From: Haematobia irritans
Lineage: Eukaryota; Arthropoda; Insecta; Diptera; Muscidae
Direction of reading: 5' to 3'
DNA length: 64,000 bases
Assembly (NCBI RefSeq): GCF_050003625.1
Contig: NC_134399.1
Coordinates: 40,130,671-40,194,670, forward strand
Shown here: positions 1-12,011 of the stretch, one piece after another
How the letters are laid out: every line of letters begins with the position of its first letter
Numbering within the stretch: the first letter of the stretch is position 1
Position numbers and translations under genes: made by a program
The notes under the pieces: model-generated
What the model saw: the letters and a program-made list of their open reading frames with translations, nothing else
Told to the model about the DNA's origin: nothing
Databases searched by the model: none

Positions 1-1604
1 AGAAATAAAATTTTGACAAAATTTTCTATATAAATAACATTTTGACAAAATTTTCTTTATAAATAAAATTTTGGTAGATTATTTTTGGCTCTAGTGGCAA
101 CCATGATTGTGAATCGATATGGACCAATTTTTGTGTGATTGGACCAATTTTGGTATGGTTGTTAGCGACCATATACTAACACCACGTTCCTAATTTGAAC
201 AGGATCGGATGAATTTTGCTCCTCCAAGAGGCTCCAGAGGTCAAATCTGGAGAACGTTTTAGATGGGGGCTATATATAATTATGAACCGATGTGGACCAA
301 TTCTGGCACGGTTGTTATTGATCATATACTAACACCATGTTCAAAACTACAACCGGATTGGATGAAATTTACTTCTCTTGGAGACTTCGCAAGCCAAATC
401 TGGGGATCGGCTTATATGGAGGCTATATATAATTATGAACCGATGTGGACCAATTTTTGCATGGTTATTAGAGACCATATAACAGTATCATGTACCAAAT
501 TTCAGGCGGATCGGATGAAATTTGCTTCACTTGAGGCTCCGCAACCCAAATCTGGGGATGGGTTTATATGGGCGCTATATATAATTATGGACCGATGTGG
601 ACCAATTTTTGCACGGTTGTTAAAGACCATATAACAATACCATGTACCAAATTTCAGCCGGATCGAGTGCAATTTGCTTCTCTTTGAAGCTTCGCAAGCC
701 AAATCTGGTGATCGGTTTAGATGGGGTCTATATATAATTATGGACCGATGTGGACCAATTTTTGCATGGTTGTTAGAGACCATATACCAACACCATGTAC
801 TAAATTTCAGCCGAATCGGATGAAATTTGCTTCTCTTTGAGGCTCCGCAAGCCAAATCTGGGGATCGGTTTATATGGGGGCTATATATAGTTATGGACCG
901 ATGTGGACCAATTTTTGCATGGTTATTAAAGACCATATACCAACACCATGTACCAAATTTCTGGCGGATCGGATTAAAAAATGCTTCTCTTTGAGGCTCC
1001 GCAACCCAAATCTGGTGATCGGTTTATATGGGGGCTATATATAATTATGGACCGATGTGGACCAATTTTTGCATGGTTGGTACAGACCATATACCAACAC
1101 CATATACCAAATTTCAGCCGGATCGGATGAAATATGCTTCTGTTAGAGGCTCCACAAGCCAAATCTGGGGATCGGTTATATGGGGGCTATATATAATTAT
1201 GAACCGATGTGGACCAATTTTTGCATGGTTGTTAGAGACCATATACCAACACCATATACCAAATTTCAGCTGGATCGGATGAAATATGCTTCTGTTAGAG
1301 GTTTCACAAGCCAAATCTGAGGGTCCCTTTATATGGGGGCTATACGTAAAAGTGGACCGATATGGCCCATTTTCAATACCATCCGACCTACATCGATAAC
1401 AACTACTTGTGCCAAGTTTCAAGCCGATAGCTTGTTTCGTTCGGAAGTTCGAAAGACGGACGGACGGACTTGCTTAGATCGACTCAGAATTTCACCACGA
1501 CCCAGAATATATATACTTTATGGGGTCTTAGAGCAATATTTCGATGTGTTACAAACGGAATGACAAAATTAATATACCCCCATCCTATGATGGAGGGTAT
1601 AATA
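1..1604 (-). mobile_element. Helentron-like element, family A, copy 1 (window-truncated)
   Basis: The left edge is cut by the window and holds two degraded 29-bp satellite units (1-75) and a junction GGCTCTAGTGGCAACCATG seen again in inverse at the edge of copy A3. From about 240 to 1330 there are about seven head-to-tail units of roughly 150-165 bp, each with TATATGGGGGCTATATATAA and a GGACCGATGTGGACCAATTT block. From 1333 comes the 5' module: GACGGACGGACGG, the core GATCGACTCAGAATTTCACC, a TATATATA tract and the subterminal repeat ATGATGGAGGGTATA near 1588-1602. Open frames of 60-144 codons here are repeat by-products on both strands. The Helentron assignment is inferred from structure. Confidence 0.8.
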
Positions 1605-3017
1605 ATGAAATACACGTCCAACTTGACTGGATATTAAAAAACATATAAATGGATCTTTCCTGCAAATATTTTTAACAGGACAAATGTCTTATCGTTCACA
1701 AAGATAAAATGCATTTTATACTTTCGCAATGGTATCAATTGCAAAGGACTAAAAATTGTAAAGACAATTGGATATGCTACCTCGAACGCTTTCAGGCAAA
1801 CTCGCATAAACGCATATTGGATATTGTGTCCTTTCGTTATTCTCGGTCCTGTGTCCTCTCAGGGTGCCAGTAAACAAATAAACGAGTGTTCTTTGGATAT
1901 CCCATTGTCGAAAATTGAAAAGAATATCAATAACAATGAATTATCCTATGTTATGGGATAAACAAACTACAAAACTTATCCAATTTCACTACCTGTTGAC
2001 AGCCTGTCACCAGCAAATGTGCCATTTGCAAAAAACATACCGACTATGCTGAGCAACAAAACCCTGGCGGTGGATGACATTGAAAGCAAATGGACTGTTA
2101 ATGCACTGGGAGAAATAATTTCGCCCAAAATAAAAATGGCCACACACAATGGAGATCCACAAAATATTGCCAAAGTGTGAGATATTTTTAACTTCAGTTC
2201 ATGGAATTTCACAGCACCCAAAGTATTTCCATTGTTACTTTTCTATTGATTGTAATGGAGCAGTAGTAAAAACTCATTTGATATCCTCGCTCGCAATAGA
2301 ATAGAGTTGAAATTTTGGTTATTTTCAATTTGAGTCATATAAATATGTGCATAGCTTTTGGATTATTGATCAATATTTTCCTAGGTAGTGGAAAGTCCAT
2401 AAGAATTTCGCATTCAAATACAAAATATAAACATTCATGTATTATTCCATTTATGGTTGTTTGTATGTTGGCAAACTTTTCCTCTTTATTTTTTTTTCAA
2501 GTTTTGTTTTCTGCCTCCTATGGAGCATTGGCGTTTTTTTCTACTTTTCACAAAAATTTCTAAAGATTTATTTGTTGTTAAAATAGAATGAAATGAGAAT
2601 GGTAAACCAGAAACCCAATTTCCCTGACCATACACAATTTTTTGTTTTATTTGTGGGATATTTGAGATGTGGATGCTGTTGTTGGAATTTTGTATTTATT
2701 TTATTTGGATTCGTTCGTTTTTCATTTTTTTTATTATTTTTTATTGGAAATACCAAAGGGCGTATGATTCATGGTAGCCATTTCCCACCTCTCAAACTCT
2801 ATTTCTTTGCTCTGAATGGTAGGAGGAATTCATTGGAAATTTTTCAAATACGATACAAGTTCAAATAACAAAGAGACTATGGAAAATTTAAGAATAGAAA
2901 GAAATTGACAAAGTCTTATTTCTATAAATATTTAAAAAATATGTTCAGGGCGCAGGTTTTTAATCCCACAAACAAATATATTAGCCGAACCATATACAAA
3001 TATTTTCCTAGAACTGT
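1605..3017. other. unique AT-rich stretch, nothing recognised
   Basis: No element of the families described here is recognised in this stretch. Short open frames (for example 1976-2221 on the minus strand and 2593-2868 on the plus strand) are rich in Phe, Leu and Lys, as expected from T-rich or A-rich runs, and show no domain I know. Confidence 0.5.
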
Positions 3018-3112
3018 AGAGAGAAAAGTTCCCAACTGTGGTATGACAATCGACTGAATAGCCTACGAGAACCTGAAATATCGGGCTGCCACTATACCTA
3101 ACATAACCTACC
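3018..3112 (+). mobile_element. SINE 3' fragment (old, diverged)
   Basis: The text from GAGAGAAAAGTT to CATAACCTACC matches the 3' third of the tRNA-derived SINE seen intact at 57207-57531 (GAGAGAAGTTCACC, GACTGAATAG, CGGGCTGCCAC, CCTAACC tail), with roughly one change in six. It is 5' truncated and has no obvious target duplication. The degraded CCTAA tail marks it as one of the older copies. Confidence 0.7.
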
Positions 3113-3355
3113 ATAGAGCTGTATAGAAAATTTCGTTATGAGCATAAAATTCGGGAACAGATAAATTTCAGGTTTAAATAAATTTTGTTACTTTTAAACC
3201 CAGCAAACAATTGGAAGTTCATCCTATGTCATAACATTTAATAAACATCCCAAAATGCTCTTCTAGAGGATCCGAGGTGATATATAAAAATTCGCTTTTT
3301 TACAAAGAATGCTTAAAAAAATAAATTTCGCCCCATGACAAACGCGATTGTCACA

Positions 3356-3475
3356 GTTAGTAGAATTCTACCAAAAATGGTAGACTTTTTACTGTGTGTT
3401 AGATTGGTAGAATTTTTGATGTTTTGCAAGATTTTGAAAAACATTCCTCTCCTACTAAGAGGTACTTCAATTTTC
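3356..3475 (+). repeat. GGTAGAATTCTACC border motif (family G)
   Basis: The segment starts with CACAGTTAGTAGAATTCTAC, continues through two more GGTAGA-type blocks and ends with CTACTAAGAGGTACTTCAAT immediately before the satellite array. The same order occurs at 61617-61735, and parts recur at 59951-60030 and around 63325. The core is an EcoRI-centred palindrome. It appears to be one end of a larger unit that carries the 29-bp satellite. Confidence 0.6.
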
Positions 3476-5765
3476 TATAATAATCAAATTTTATTTCTAT
3501 AGAAATAAAATTTTGACAAAATTTTCTAAAGAAACAAAATATTGACGAAATTCTCCATAGAAATAAAATTTTGACAAAATTTTCTATAGAAATAAAATTT
3601 TGACAAAATTTTCTATAGAAATAAAATGTTGACAACATTTTCTATAGAAGTAAAATTTGATATTGTTGTTTTTGATCTCAGCTTAAAACCATGCATTGAC
3701 TAAACTACAAGTGTAGCTTAACCAACAGAGGAAAAGTATGCTTGTCAAATTTATTTCTATAGAAATAAAATTTTGCAAATTTTTAAATAGAAATAAAATT
3801 TGAACAAAATTAAAACAAAAATTCTATTGAAATAAAATGTTGACAAAATTTTCTATAGCAATTTTGACAAAAAAAAATTAAAGAAAAATTGTTGAAATTG
3901 TAGACAAAAATTCCTACAGAAAGAAAATTTTGACAAAATTTTCTATAAAATGTTCTTATAGAAATAAAAATTTGACAATTTTTTTATAGAAATAAAATTT
4001 TGCAATTTTTTAAATAGAAATAAAATTTTGACAAAATTTTCTATAGAAATAAAATTTTGACAAAATTTTTTATAGAAATAAAATTTTCTATAGAAACAAA
4101 ATTTGGACAACATTTTTTATAGAAATAATATTTTGATAAAATTTTTGAAAGAAATAAAATTTTGACAAATTTTTCTATAGAAATAAAATTTTTACAAAAT
4201 TTTCTATAGAAAAAAGTTTTTACCATATTTTCTATAGAAATAAAATTTTGACAAAATTTTTTATAGAAATAAAATTTTTACAAAATTTTCTATGGAAATA
4301 AAATTTTGACATAATTTTCTATAAAATTTGTTATTGTTGTTTTTGATCTCAGCTTAAAACCATACATTGACTAAACTACAGTAGCTTAACCAACAGAGGA
4401 AAAGTATGCTTGTCAAATTTATTTCTATAGAAACAAAATTTTGCAAATTTAATAAATAAAATAAAAAAAAGAAATAAAATTTGAACATAATTTTCTATAG
4501 AAAAAAAATTAAAACAAAAATTCTATTGAAATAAAATGTGGACAAAATTTTCTATAGCAATTTTGACAAAAAAAATTAAAGAGAAATTGTAGACAAAAAT
4601 TGATACAGAAAGAAAATTTTGACAAAATTCTCTATAAAATTTTCTTTGGAAATAAAATTTTGCAAATTTTTAAATAGAAATAAAATTTTGACAAAATTTT
4701 TTATAGAAATAAAATTTTGACAAAATTTTTTATAGAAATAAAATTTTGACAAAATTTTTTATAGAAATAAAATTTTCTATAGAAATAAAATTTGGACAAT
4801 ATTTTTATTAATAATATGTTGATAAAATTTTTTAAAGAAATAAAATTATGACAAATTTTTCTATAGAAAAAAGTTTTGACCAAATTTTCTATAGAAATAA
4901 AATTTTGACAAAATTTTTTATGGAAATACAATTTTTAGAAAATTTTCTATAGAAATCACATTTTGACAAAATTTCCTATAGAAATAAAATTTTGACAAAT
5001 TTTTCTATAGAAATAAAATTTTGGAAATTTTTAAATAGAAATAATATTTTGACAAAATTTGTTTATAGAAATAAAATTTTGACCAAATTTTCTATAGAAA
5101 TCACATTTTGACAAAATTTCCTATAGAAATCACATTTTGACAAATTTTTCTATAGAAATAAAATTTTGCAAATTTTTAAATAGAAATAAAATCAAAAAAA
5201 AATTGTTTATAGAAATAAAATTTTGAAAAATTTTTTATAGAAATAAAATGTTCTATAGAAATAAAATTTGGACAACATTTTTTATAGAAATAATATTTTG
5301 ATAAAAAATTTTAAAGAAATAAAATTTTGACAAATTTTTCTATAGAAAAAAGTTTTGACCAAATTTTCTATAGAAATAAAATTTTGACAAAATTTTTTAT
5401 AGAAATTCAATTTTTACAAAATTTTCTATGGAAATAAAATTTTGACAAAATTTTATATAGAATAAAAAATTTTGAAAAAAAAATTAAACAAAATAAAATT
5501 TTGACAAAATTTTCTATAGAAATAAAATTTTAGCAAAAATTTCTATAGAAATAAAATTTTGACAAAATTTTATATAGAAATAAAATGTTGACCAAATTTT
5601 TTATAGAAATCACATTTTGACCAAATGTTCTATAGAAATAAAATTTTGACAAAATTTCCTATAGATATAAAATTGTGACAAAATGTTCTATAAAAATAAA
5701 ATGTTGACAAAATGTTAACAAAATTTTCTATAGACATAAAATTTTGACAAGATTTTCTATGAAAA
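3476..5765 (-). repeat. 29-bp satellite array with higher-order duplication
   Basis: Tandem 29-bp units each contain the palindrome TTTCTATAGAAA and a TTTTGACAAAATTTT block. The orientation is opposite to the array at 41945. A linker of about 85 bp (GATCTCAGCTTAAAACCAT ... CCAACAGAGGAAAAGTATG) sits at 3668-3750 and again at 4333-4413, so the array is partly built of 665-bp higher-order units. Because 29 is not a multiple of three, every frame is read in rotation, which produces the Phe/Tyr/Lys-rich open frames. These are not genes. Confidence 0.95.
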
Positions 5766-7497
5766 TATACCCTAACTGGCTGTAATGTTTTTCTTGTTAT
5801 TCCTGTAAAAGTCAATGTGGCAGAAGGTGTAAATATAGTATCGAATTACCTCTCATCCATGACCTCAAAACTTTATTAGTGATTGCCTATTGTGGTAGAT
5901 CCCAATTCTAGGATCAACTCAAGCTGTTTTCATCGTTAAAAATTCTAATACTTCGATACCATATTGTGAGACGAAAATTCAAATCAAGTGAAAAAAAACT
6001 TTGATTGAAATTTCTTTGAGCTGTCATTCGACAGCAAAACACCTGTTCATCACTCAACCACGATACATTGTTGTACATATATGACTATCATCAAGGACTT
6101 TTTCATAAGGGAATACCTACCAGTCAATACATGTGTATTCTAGTATGGAAGGTTGAGAAGTTTTGAGTGCGTGTGTGTGAGTTTTTGTTTATATTTTCCT
6201 ATCCCAGTTGACTAAGAAAGTTTAAGGTAACAACGACCACATATAACAGATGCTTTACGCATCTCATGTTGGAAATTTCCGCATGAAATAAAATCCATAA
6301 AAATATTTTGATATAAACCTAACAGCTGAAGCAATGTTTTCACTGACTGCTTGACTGGCGTATATGATGAAATTGCAGAATTTCATTGTTTGCGAAATCA
6401 CAGTAGTGTAAAGGGGCGAAATCAGGATAGAACTAAACACTAACACAAAATTATATGTTAGATATGGCAAACAGAAAACTAAAGTGGGATATTTATCTAT
6501 CTATCTTATATATTGTTTAAGAATTTTTCGTTGTACTTTTTAAACTAAAAAATTTATTGGATTCAAAAACTTTGGACTTTATTTAAGGATGTTGGTATTG
6601 ATCCTGATCCCGAGACTCAACTCGAAAATAGAGATATTTTAAGGAATTGACCCCTACGCAGAAAGTAATTTGGAACATTTTTTAGCACTTATCCTAGACA
6701 ATTCCTAATATTTTGTTCCTTTTTTTGTGAAATTGTATCACTGTGTAAATATCCATCCCTAACCTTCGTCCTTTTTTTCATATCACTTTTGGTATTTTAA
6801 GCTTTTCAGCTTTTCTTCTCCACAACATCTCACTCAAAATTAGGATATTTCATCATCCCTGCGGAAAATTTAATAAATGTAAAACAACATTTTTATGTTC
6901 ATGGAGGTGAGGAAAATTTGTTTATATATTCATTGCTTTCCACCAAATGCCTTAGACAAAACCACGAAATACATTCAATCACAACCACTTAAAGAGCATA
7001 GGTAATACAAAATGTTCAATGTGGTGTCTTTTTTTTTTTTTTTTTTTGATGATGAATATAAGTCCTTTGGCACAAATATCTTTTCTTTGAAATTCACATA
7101 ATGATATTTAGGTTTATGGAAATTTGTAGGGATTTTAAGTGAATGATATTTTATACAAATTAGCATTCATTATGTTTTTCGTGGAAAAAAGAATACGCCC
7201 GTGTGGAAACGATTATCACATGATCCCTGAGCACATAACGTATGTTTTCATGGATAAACATATTTTAATATTTTAAGTATGCCTACGATATATATATATT
7301 GAAGAATTTACATGGTCACAATTGTGAACTAAAAGATAAAAATATGTGCCATAAATTTATCCTTGGGTTAAACAATGGCTTTTAATAGTAATAAATAAAG
7401 TCTCATGATATGAATTCGTATCATTTATTCATAATATCAAGTGTGTGAAGTAACTTTGAGGCGTCTTTCAAATTAAATACTGCAATACAACTTTATG
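5766..7497. other. unique stretch, nothing recognised
   Basis: No repeat family of this window and no coding signature was seen, apart from a T run of about 20 at 7028-7047. The 61-69 codon open frames on the minus strand (6264-6470, 6975-7166) have no recognisable domain. Confidence 0.5.
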
Positions 7498-7540
7498 GGA
7501 GCCACCGTGGTGCAATGGTAGCATGCCCGCCTTGCATACG
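7498..7540 (+). mobile_element. SINE 5' (tRNA-like) fragment
   Basis: GGGAGCCACCGTGGTGCAAT through GCCTTGCATAC matches the tRNA-like head of the SINE, including its A-box region, but stops before the B box. It lies in inverse orientation to the nearly full SINE at 7584-7911, so the two heads can pair over about 40 bp. Confidence 0.8.
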
Positions 7541-7583
7541 CCTTGCATAAATCTCCAACACGGCACTATTTCTATAAAGTTGG

Positions 7584-7911
7584 ATTAGGTTAGGTTAGGT
7601 GGCAGCCCGATATTTCAGGCTCACTTAGACTATTCAGTCCATTGTGATACCACATTGGTGAACTTCTCTCTTATCACTGAGTGCTGCTCAATGACAAGGG
7701 ACCTCCTTTTTATAGCCGAGTCCGAACGGCGTTCCACATTGCAGTGAAACCACTTAGAGAAGCTTTAAAACCTTCAGAAATGTCACCACCATTACTGAGG
7801 TGGGATAATCCACCGCTGAAAAACTTTTTGGTGTTCGGTCGAAGCAGGAATCAAACCCACGACCTTGTGTATGCAAGGCGGGCATGCTAACCATTGCACC
7901 ACGGTGGCTCC
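7584..7911 (-). mobile_element. tRNA-derived SINE, nearly full length
   Basis: Read on the minus strand it starts GGAGCCACCGTGGTGCAATG, with A box TGGTGCAATGGTTAGCATG and B box GGTCGTGGGTTTGATTCC, then a non-tRNA body and a 3' tail of CCTAA units (here TTAGGTTAGGTTAGG at 7584-7600 on the plus strand). It matches 57207-57531 along its length. A short deletion lies around 7686, where the CAGCACTC to CATTGTC spacing is reduced. No clear target duplication was found. The open frame at 7681-7890 is SINE body, not a gene. Confidence 0.92.
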
Positions 7912-8681
7912 GACCCCTCCGATTTTATTTTGGGTCCATAACTAAGAGTGAGGAATATGGTGTAAATACGTCTGGTTTAGATATAGCCTCCATATAGCCC
8001 GATCTCCCCATTTGACTTCTTGCGCGTCTATACCTATACTTCCCAATTTTTATTCGATTTGCCTTAATTTAAAATCTAGAGGTATTTTGGATCAATAACT
8101 AAGTGTGACCAATATGGTGTGAATAGATCCATGTTTTTGTATAGACCCCATATACCCCGATCTCTCCATTTGACTTCTTGAACTTCTAGACACCGCAAGT
8201 TTTATGCGATACGACTGAAATAGGAACTGCAGAGGTATTTTAGCTCCATGAACAAATGTCCCAAATATGGTGTGTATAGCTCCATGTTTTGGTATCGCTT
8301 CCATATAGACCGATATCCCAATTTGAGTATACCCAATATGATGTGAATTGGTCTAGGTTTTTTATATAGCCTCCACATAGTATGATATCCCGATATGACT
8401 TCTTCGTCTTCTTTCTAGTCACCACAATTTTATCCGATTTGCCTTAAATTTGAAATCCAGAGGTATTATAGCTCCTCAAACAAGTGTACCGAAGATAGTG
8501 TGTGCCGTTCCATGCTTTGATATATATGTTTGCTTGGGAGTGTATATGTCCTCAAAACCATTTGGAATTGTGTATATTTTCAATACGACGAAGAATTTTC
8601 AAAGGTGCCTGTTATATTTAATTCATTGGGGTGGGTATTTAAGATTAGGCCCAGCCGAACTTAAGGCCGTCTATACTTCTT
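7912..8681 (+). mobile_element. Helentron-like element, family C, 5'-truncated copy
   Basis: Degraded units of about 150 bp carry the family C landmarks (CCGATTTGACTTCTTG, TTTGAAATCCAGAGGTATT, GCCTCCATATAG). The 3' end is diagnostic: GGGTGGGTATTTAAGATT, the hairpin GGCCCAGCCGAACTT and CCGTCTATACTTCTT at about 8632-8681. The 5' half with the (GTCY)n block is missing and the left edge abuts the SINE. Confidence 0.8.
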
Positions 8682-8686
8682 AGACA

Positions 8687-8984
8687 TAAAGGGTGATACG
8701 TTCAAAATTTGGTCAATATAAACTTGACGTATTTCTTTCAATTTTGCATTTAAAATCCATGAACACCCCTCATTTTGAAGGTGTGTGTGTGTGTAGAATG
8801 TTGCTCCTATTTTGATTTTGGAATTCACTCTTCAGTTGTCAAAATGCCGTCCAAGCAAGAAGAGCAGCGTATCAAAATTTTGCTCGCGGGCCTAAGCATT
8901 ACATGCCTAAAAGAGTTTCGTCTTTGTGACCAAGGACATTGGATTTATCGATTTCTAAATTGCATTGAAAAAATATTCCCGTAG
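8687..8984 (+). pseudogene. Tc1/mariner-type transposon remnant, 5' end and transposase N-terminus
   Basis: A TA at 8687-8688 is followed by AAGGGTGATACGTTCAAAAT, which resembles the terminal repeat of Tc1/mariner-superfamily elements common in flies and mosquitoes (ITmD37E-like, from general knowledge). About 155 bp inside, an ATG at 8844 opens a short frame beginning MPSKQEEQRIKILLA, the kind of N-terminus that precedes the helix-turn-helix domain in those transposases. After about 15 residues the similarity to anything known stops and the frame ends at 8984. The catalytic region is absent. The left end lies just 3' of the family C terminus. Confidence 0.65.
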
Positions 8985-11158
8985 CGAAGAAGATGCATTC
9001 TGATGCAAAATTTTTTTACTTGACCAAAAGTTTTGAATTAGTTAACACCTTAACAGGAAAGGAAATTTTGTTGGGCTAAGATCAACATTGTTTTAATAAT
9101 TCTGAAAACTAAATCGTCTTTAAATTCGTCGATTTTCTATATCTTAACGACAAAGATAAAAAGCGTTCAAAAAAGCGTTTTTAAAAAAGTTATTTCAATG
9201 AAATCTTTGTTCTAAATAAAAATACATTTACGTCTTTCCTGGCTATTATACATGTGCGATACCCAGTTTTCTACCTGGAGACTACATCAATTTGTTTGGT
9301 AAAAGATATAATAAACTGATCGAAATCATTGTCGTATATTTCTCATTTTCCTTATTTGTATAAAAAAAAACAATATTTATTGAAAATTGAGTCATTTTAC
9401 ATATTCTTGTGTGGTGGGGAACTGATAAATGTGACCATGGTCAGTCGAAAGAATATCAATGCTATTTTCCTTTGCGAATTGCAACATGAAACTGTCGACA
9501 TTATTCTTATTTAGCTCTTGGTAAGATAGAGTATATGAATCAGAAGACATTTTGCTACAGAGGAAGAGTCTTTTTATCTTTCTCAACTAAAACCCAACCT
9601 CCTTCTTTCAGCACTTGTATGCAAAACAAGAGATTCCAGACGGGTTCCTAAATAAATGTTTTTTTCCAAAATTTAAATGCAAAAAAAAAAACTCATCGCA
9701 GAACATTGTAAGTGCACTAGGGTGAAAACAACATTAAGACGAAAACATTTAGCTATGATTTATCGCCTCAGACAAGGGATCATCCGACAGGAATAACAAC
9801 AACAACATAGCCGTAAAAAAAACAACACATGTGTGGCTAGGAGTCCATGACATTTTTTTTATTATCTGGTGCAAAATGAAAACATATCCAAAATTGAAAA
9901 TTACAACTGAGAACTTGTGTGCAATGTCTCTGGTTATGGGAAACAGCCTCGACGAACTCCTTCGAAAACTTCATTTTGTGGTGTGGCCCATGTTGTCGCC
10001 CGATTCTTCTCAATCGCCGGAAACCTCCCCTAGCCTTAGAACTTGAAAGAAATGTTGGACTAAAATGAAGTGGAAACCATTTGTACACGTCTGTAAAGTT
10101 CGTACATAGAAATTCCCTCTCTCACACACACTCACATGTTCATATGAAATATTTATTAGAGTGGCCCCCCTGTATGAATGCAATTGGGTGGACAAGTGAT
10201 TTATGAGACAATACTCTTGGGTGATTTACCACTCACTAATCACACCGATGTGTTTGCACCTACAACCCAATTCACACTAGTGAAACACCAGCAAACCACC
10301 AAAGGTATTGCCTGCGGCAAAGGTCCTACACTAACTGCTGTATGCTATCACTTTACCTGTACTCTATATCTCTCACTCTCTCTCTCTCGGGTGTGTATGA
10401 GTATGTCTGAACACCACCTACTCTAACACCTCGACAATAGATAGAGAGCATGTGGCAAATTGTGTGTTGAACGTAAATAATATGTTCTCAAAATGGTAAC
10501 ATTTGCTACAATTTTCATACTTGACAATGACGATGATGGGGATGTTCATGGTTTGGTATTGGTTTTGGCTTTGGATTTCAGTTGTAGTCCTCTTTTTAGC
10601 CGGCAGCCAGCCTCAGATGTCACTCACATGACAATGATGAGAAATATGAAGACTATGTGAGAGAGTCTAGGTGTCGCATGTAGTTGACTTCTATTGAGCT
10701 CTTTTATTTTTAGACTAAATGTGCGATGTGCTGGCATGCGATGATTTATTCGGTAAATTTATGTAGAAACATGAGGAAGATTATGAGGGGTAAATTCCAT
10801 TTTCATAAAAGACAAACATAGGAATCTGGCAATAGACACATGACTCATCCATATATCCTGCATATGGAGGAAAAACATATCAAAGGAAACGGGATTTATT
10901 TTAAGAATTTCTATATATGCGTGTGTATGTGTATGTGTGTGAGGTGAATGATGTTAAACCTCAGGAAGATGAAGTTGAATACCAGAATGAATGGCACAAT
11001 GATATGTCTAAAAAAAGCAAAGAAGAAATGGAGGAATTTTACTCCATCAAATTTGTTTAAAATTAAATGAAACTCATAGCAAGGTGAAAGCATACCAATT
11101 TATAAGAATGGGAAACGAATAAGATTATATTTGAAATAATCCTACTTTAAATGGAGCT
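8985..11158. other. mostly unique stretch with simple repeats
   Basis: No recognised gene was found. Simple-sequence tracts include ACACACTCACATG near 10120, CTCTCACTCTCTCTCTCT at about 10367-10389 and GTGTGTATGTGTATGTGTGT near 10921. Overlapping open frames on both strands at 9831-10195 (60-83 codons) contradict each other and have no known domain. Confidence 0.5.
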
Positions 11159-11160
11159 TA

Positions 11161-11638
11161 CACAGAAAAAAATATTACCCAAATATTTCCAATTAAAAAG
11201 TTAATTGAAGTTGAACATTTTTTCAATTAATAAATTAATTGATACAATTAACATTTTAATCAAATTCGGAAGACTAAGTCAGTTAAAAACAAGTGATGAA
11301 CATTTTTAAATTTTTAATTAAAAATGTTTTTCAAATAATCAATTGTTATACCAAATAAAAATTCTAATACAATTCAGAATGTAATTGAAAATAGTTACCT
11401 TTTTTAATTAATAAATTAATTGAGTTTTGCAATCAACATCAATTGAATTTTTAATTGAATAAATTAAAAAATTAATTGAAATTTGTTAATGAAATTAATT
11501 ATTTTTTTAATCAAGAATTTTTTATGCCCAATTACAACTGTGATTGATACTATCATTTTCGTGATTGAAGACATTTCAATTAAAAAATTAATTGGATCAA
11601 TTAATTTCGTGATTGAATCAGAAAAAAGTGTTTGTGTG
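11161..11638 (+). mobile_element. MITE-E1, AATTAA-rich element with TA target site
   Basis: It is bounded by TA at 11159-11160 and 11639-11640. It begins CACAGAAAAAAATATTACC, ends AAAAAAGTGTTTGTGTG, and the interior is packed with TTAATTAA and AATTAATTG palindromes. Ends and interior match 23552-23975, 37373-37654 and 58767-59128. The TA flanks suggest the Tc1/mariner class, but no transposase is present. Confidence 0.75.
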
Positions 11639-11686
11639 TAACATGGAATCGGGCAGCACTCAGTGATAAGAGAGAAGTTCACCACT

Positions 11687-12011
11687 ACAGTGACCGCAAC
11701 TTATATGGGGCAAAAAATCCCACAAAACGAATCCCCTTTCCAGATATTGGGATAGCCCCTTTCCAGATATTGGGATAGCCCCTTTCCAGATATTGGGATA
11801 GCCGATTAAACGACGTTAACACGTGCCGCTCGTCGCTGAGTCAAACCGAGTTATGCCAGCCTTTAGCTTCGAAAACGCGACCTGGTGCCACTAGGGGCAT
11901 TCGCCTTAACCCCACAAAACGAATCCCCTTTCCAGATATTGGGATAGCCAAAATTTGAGCCCGATTAAACGTCGATTCGTTTTTTGCCCCATATAGGTTG
12001 CGGTCACTCTA
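11687..12011. mobile_element. 325-bp non-autonomous DNA transposon with terminal inverted repeats
   Basis: The ends are inverted copies: AGTGACCGCAAC then YTATATGGGGCAAAAAA, about 29 bp with one mismatch. It is flanked by a 9-bp direct repeat TTCACCACT (11678-11686 and 12012-12020) that occurs once in intact SINE copies, which proves an insertion. The interior is more GC-rich than the surroundings and holds three exact 23-bp tandem units plus a further copy near 11926-11948. A 9-bp duplication fits Mutator-like elements, but an 8-bp class with a chance extra match cannot be excluded. Confidence 0.9.
11733..11801. repeat. 3 x 23-bp perfect tandem repeat
   Basis: Three identical copies of a 23-bp unit beginning CCCCTTTCCAGATATTGG lie inside the TIR element. 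A single extra copy lies near 11926-11948, close to the opposite end, so the subterminal regions share this motif in direct orientation. Confidence 0.95.

Noticed and set aside
502..1422. Minus-strand frames of 102-144 codons
   Set aside because: Same cause: tandem units of family A read on the opposite strand.
3476..5765. CRISPR-like array of short regular repeats
   Set aside because: The 29-bp units are directly contiguous with no unique spacers, and the genome is clearly that of an insect. It is satellite DNA.
8775..8984. Whole 69-codon frame as a host gene
   Set aside because: The upstream part is a GT microsatellite read through, and the rest begins as a transposase N-terminus that breaks off.
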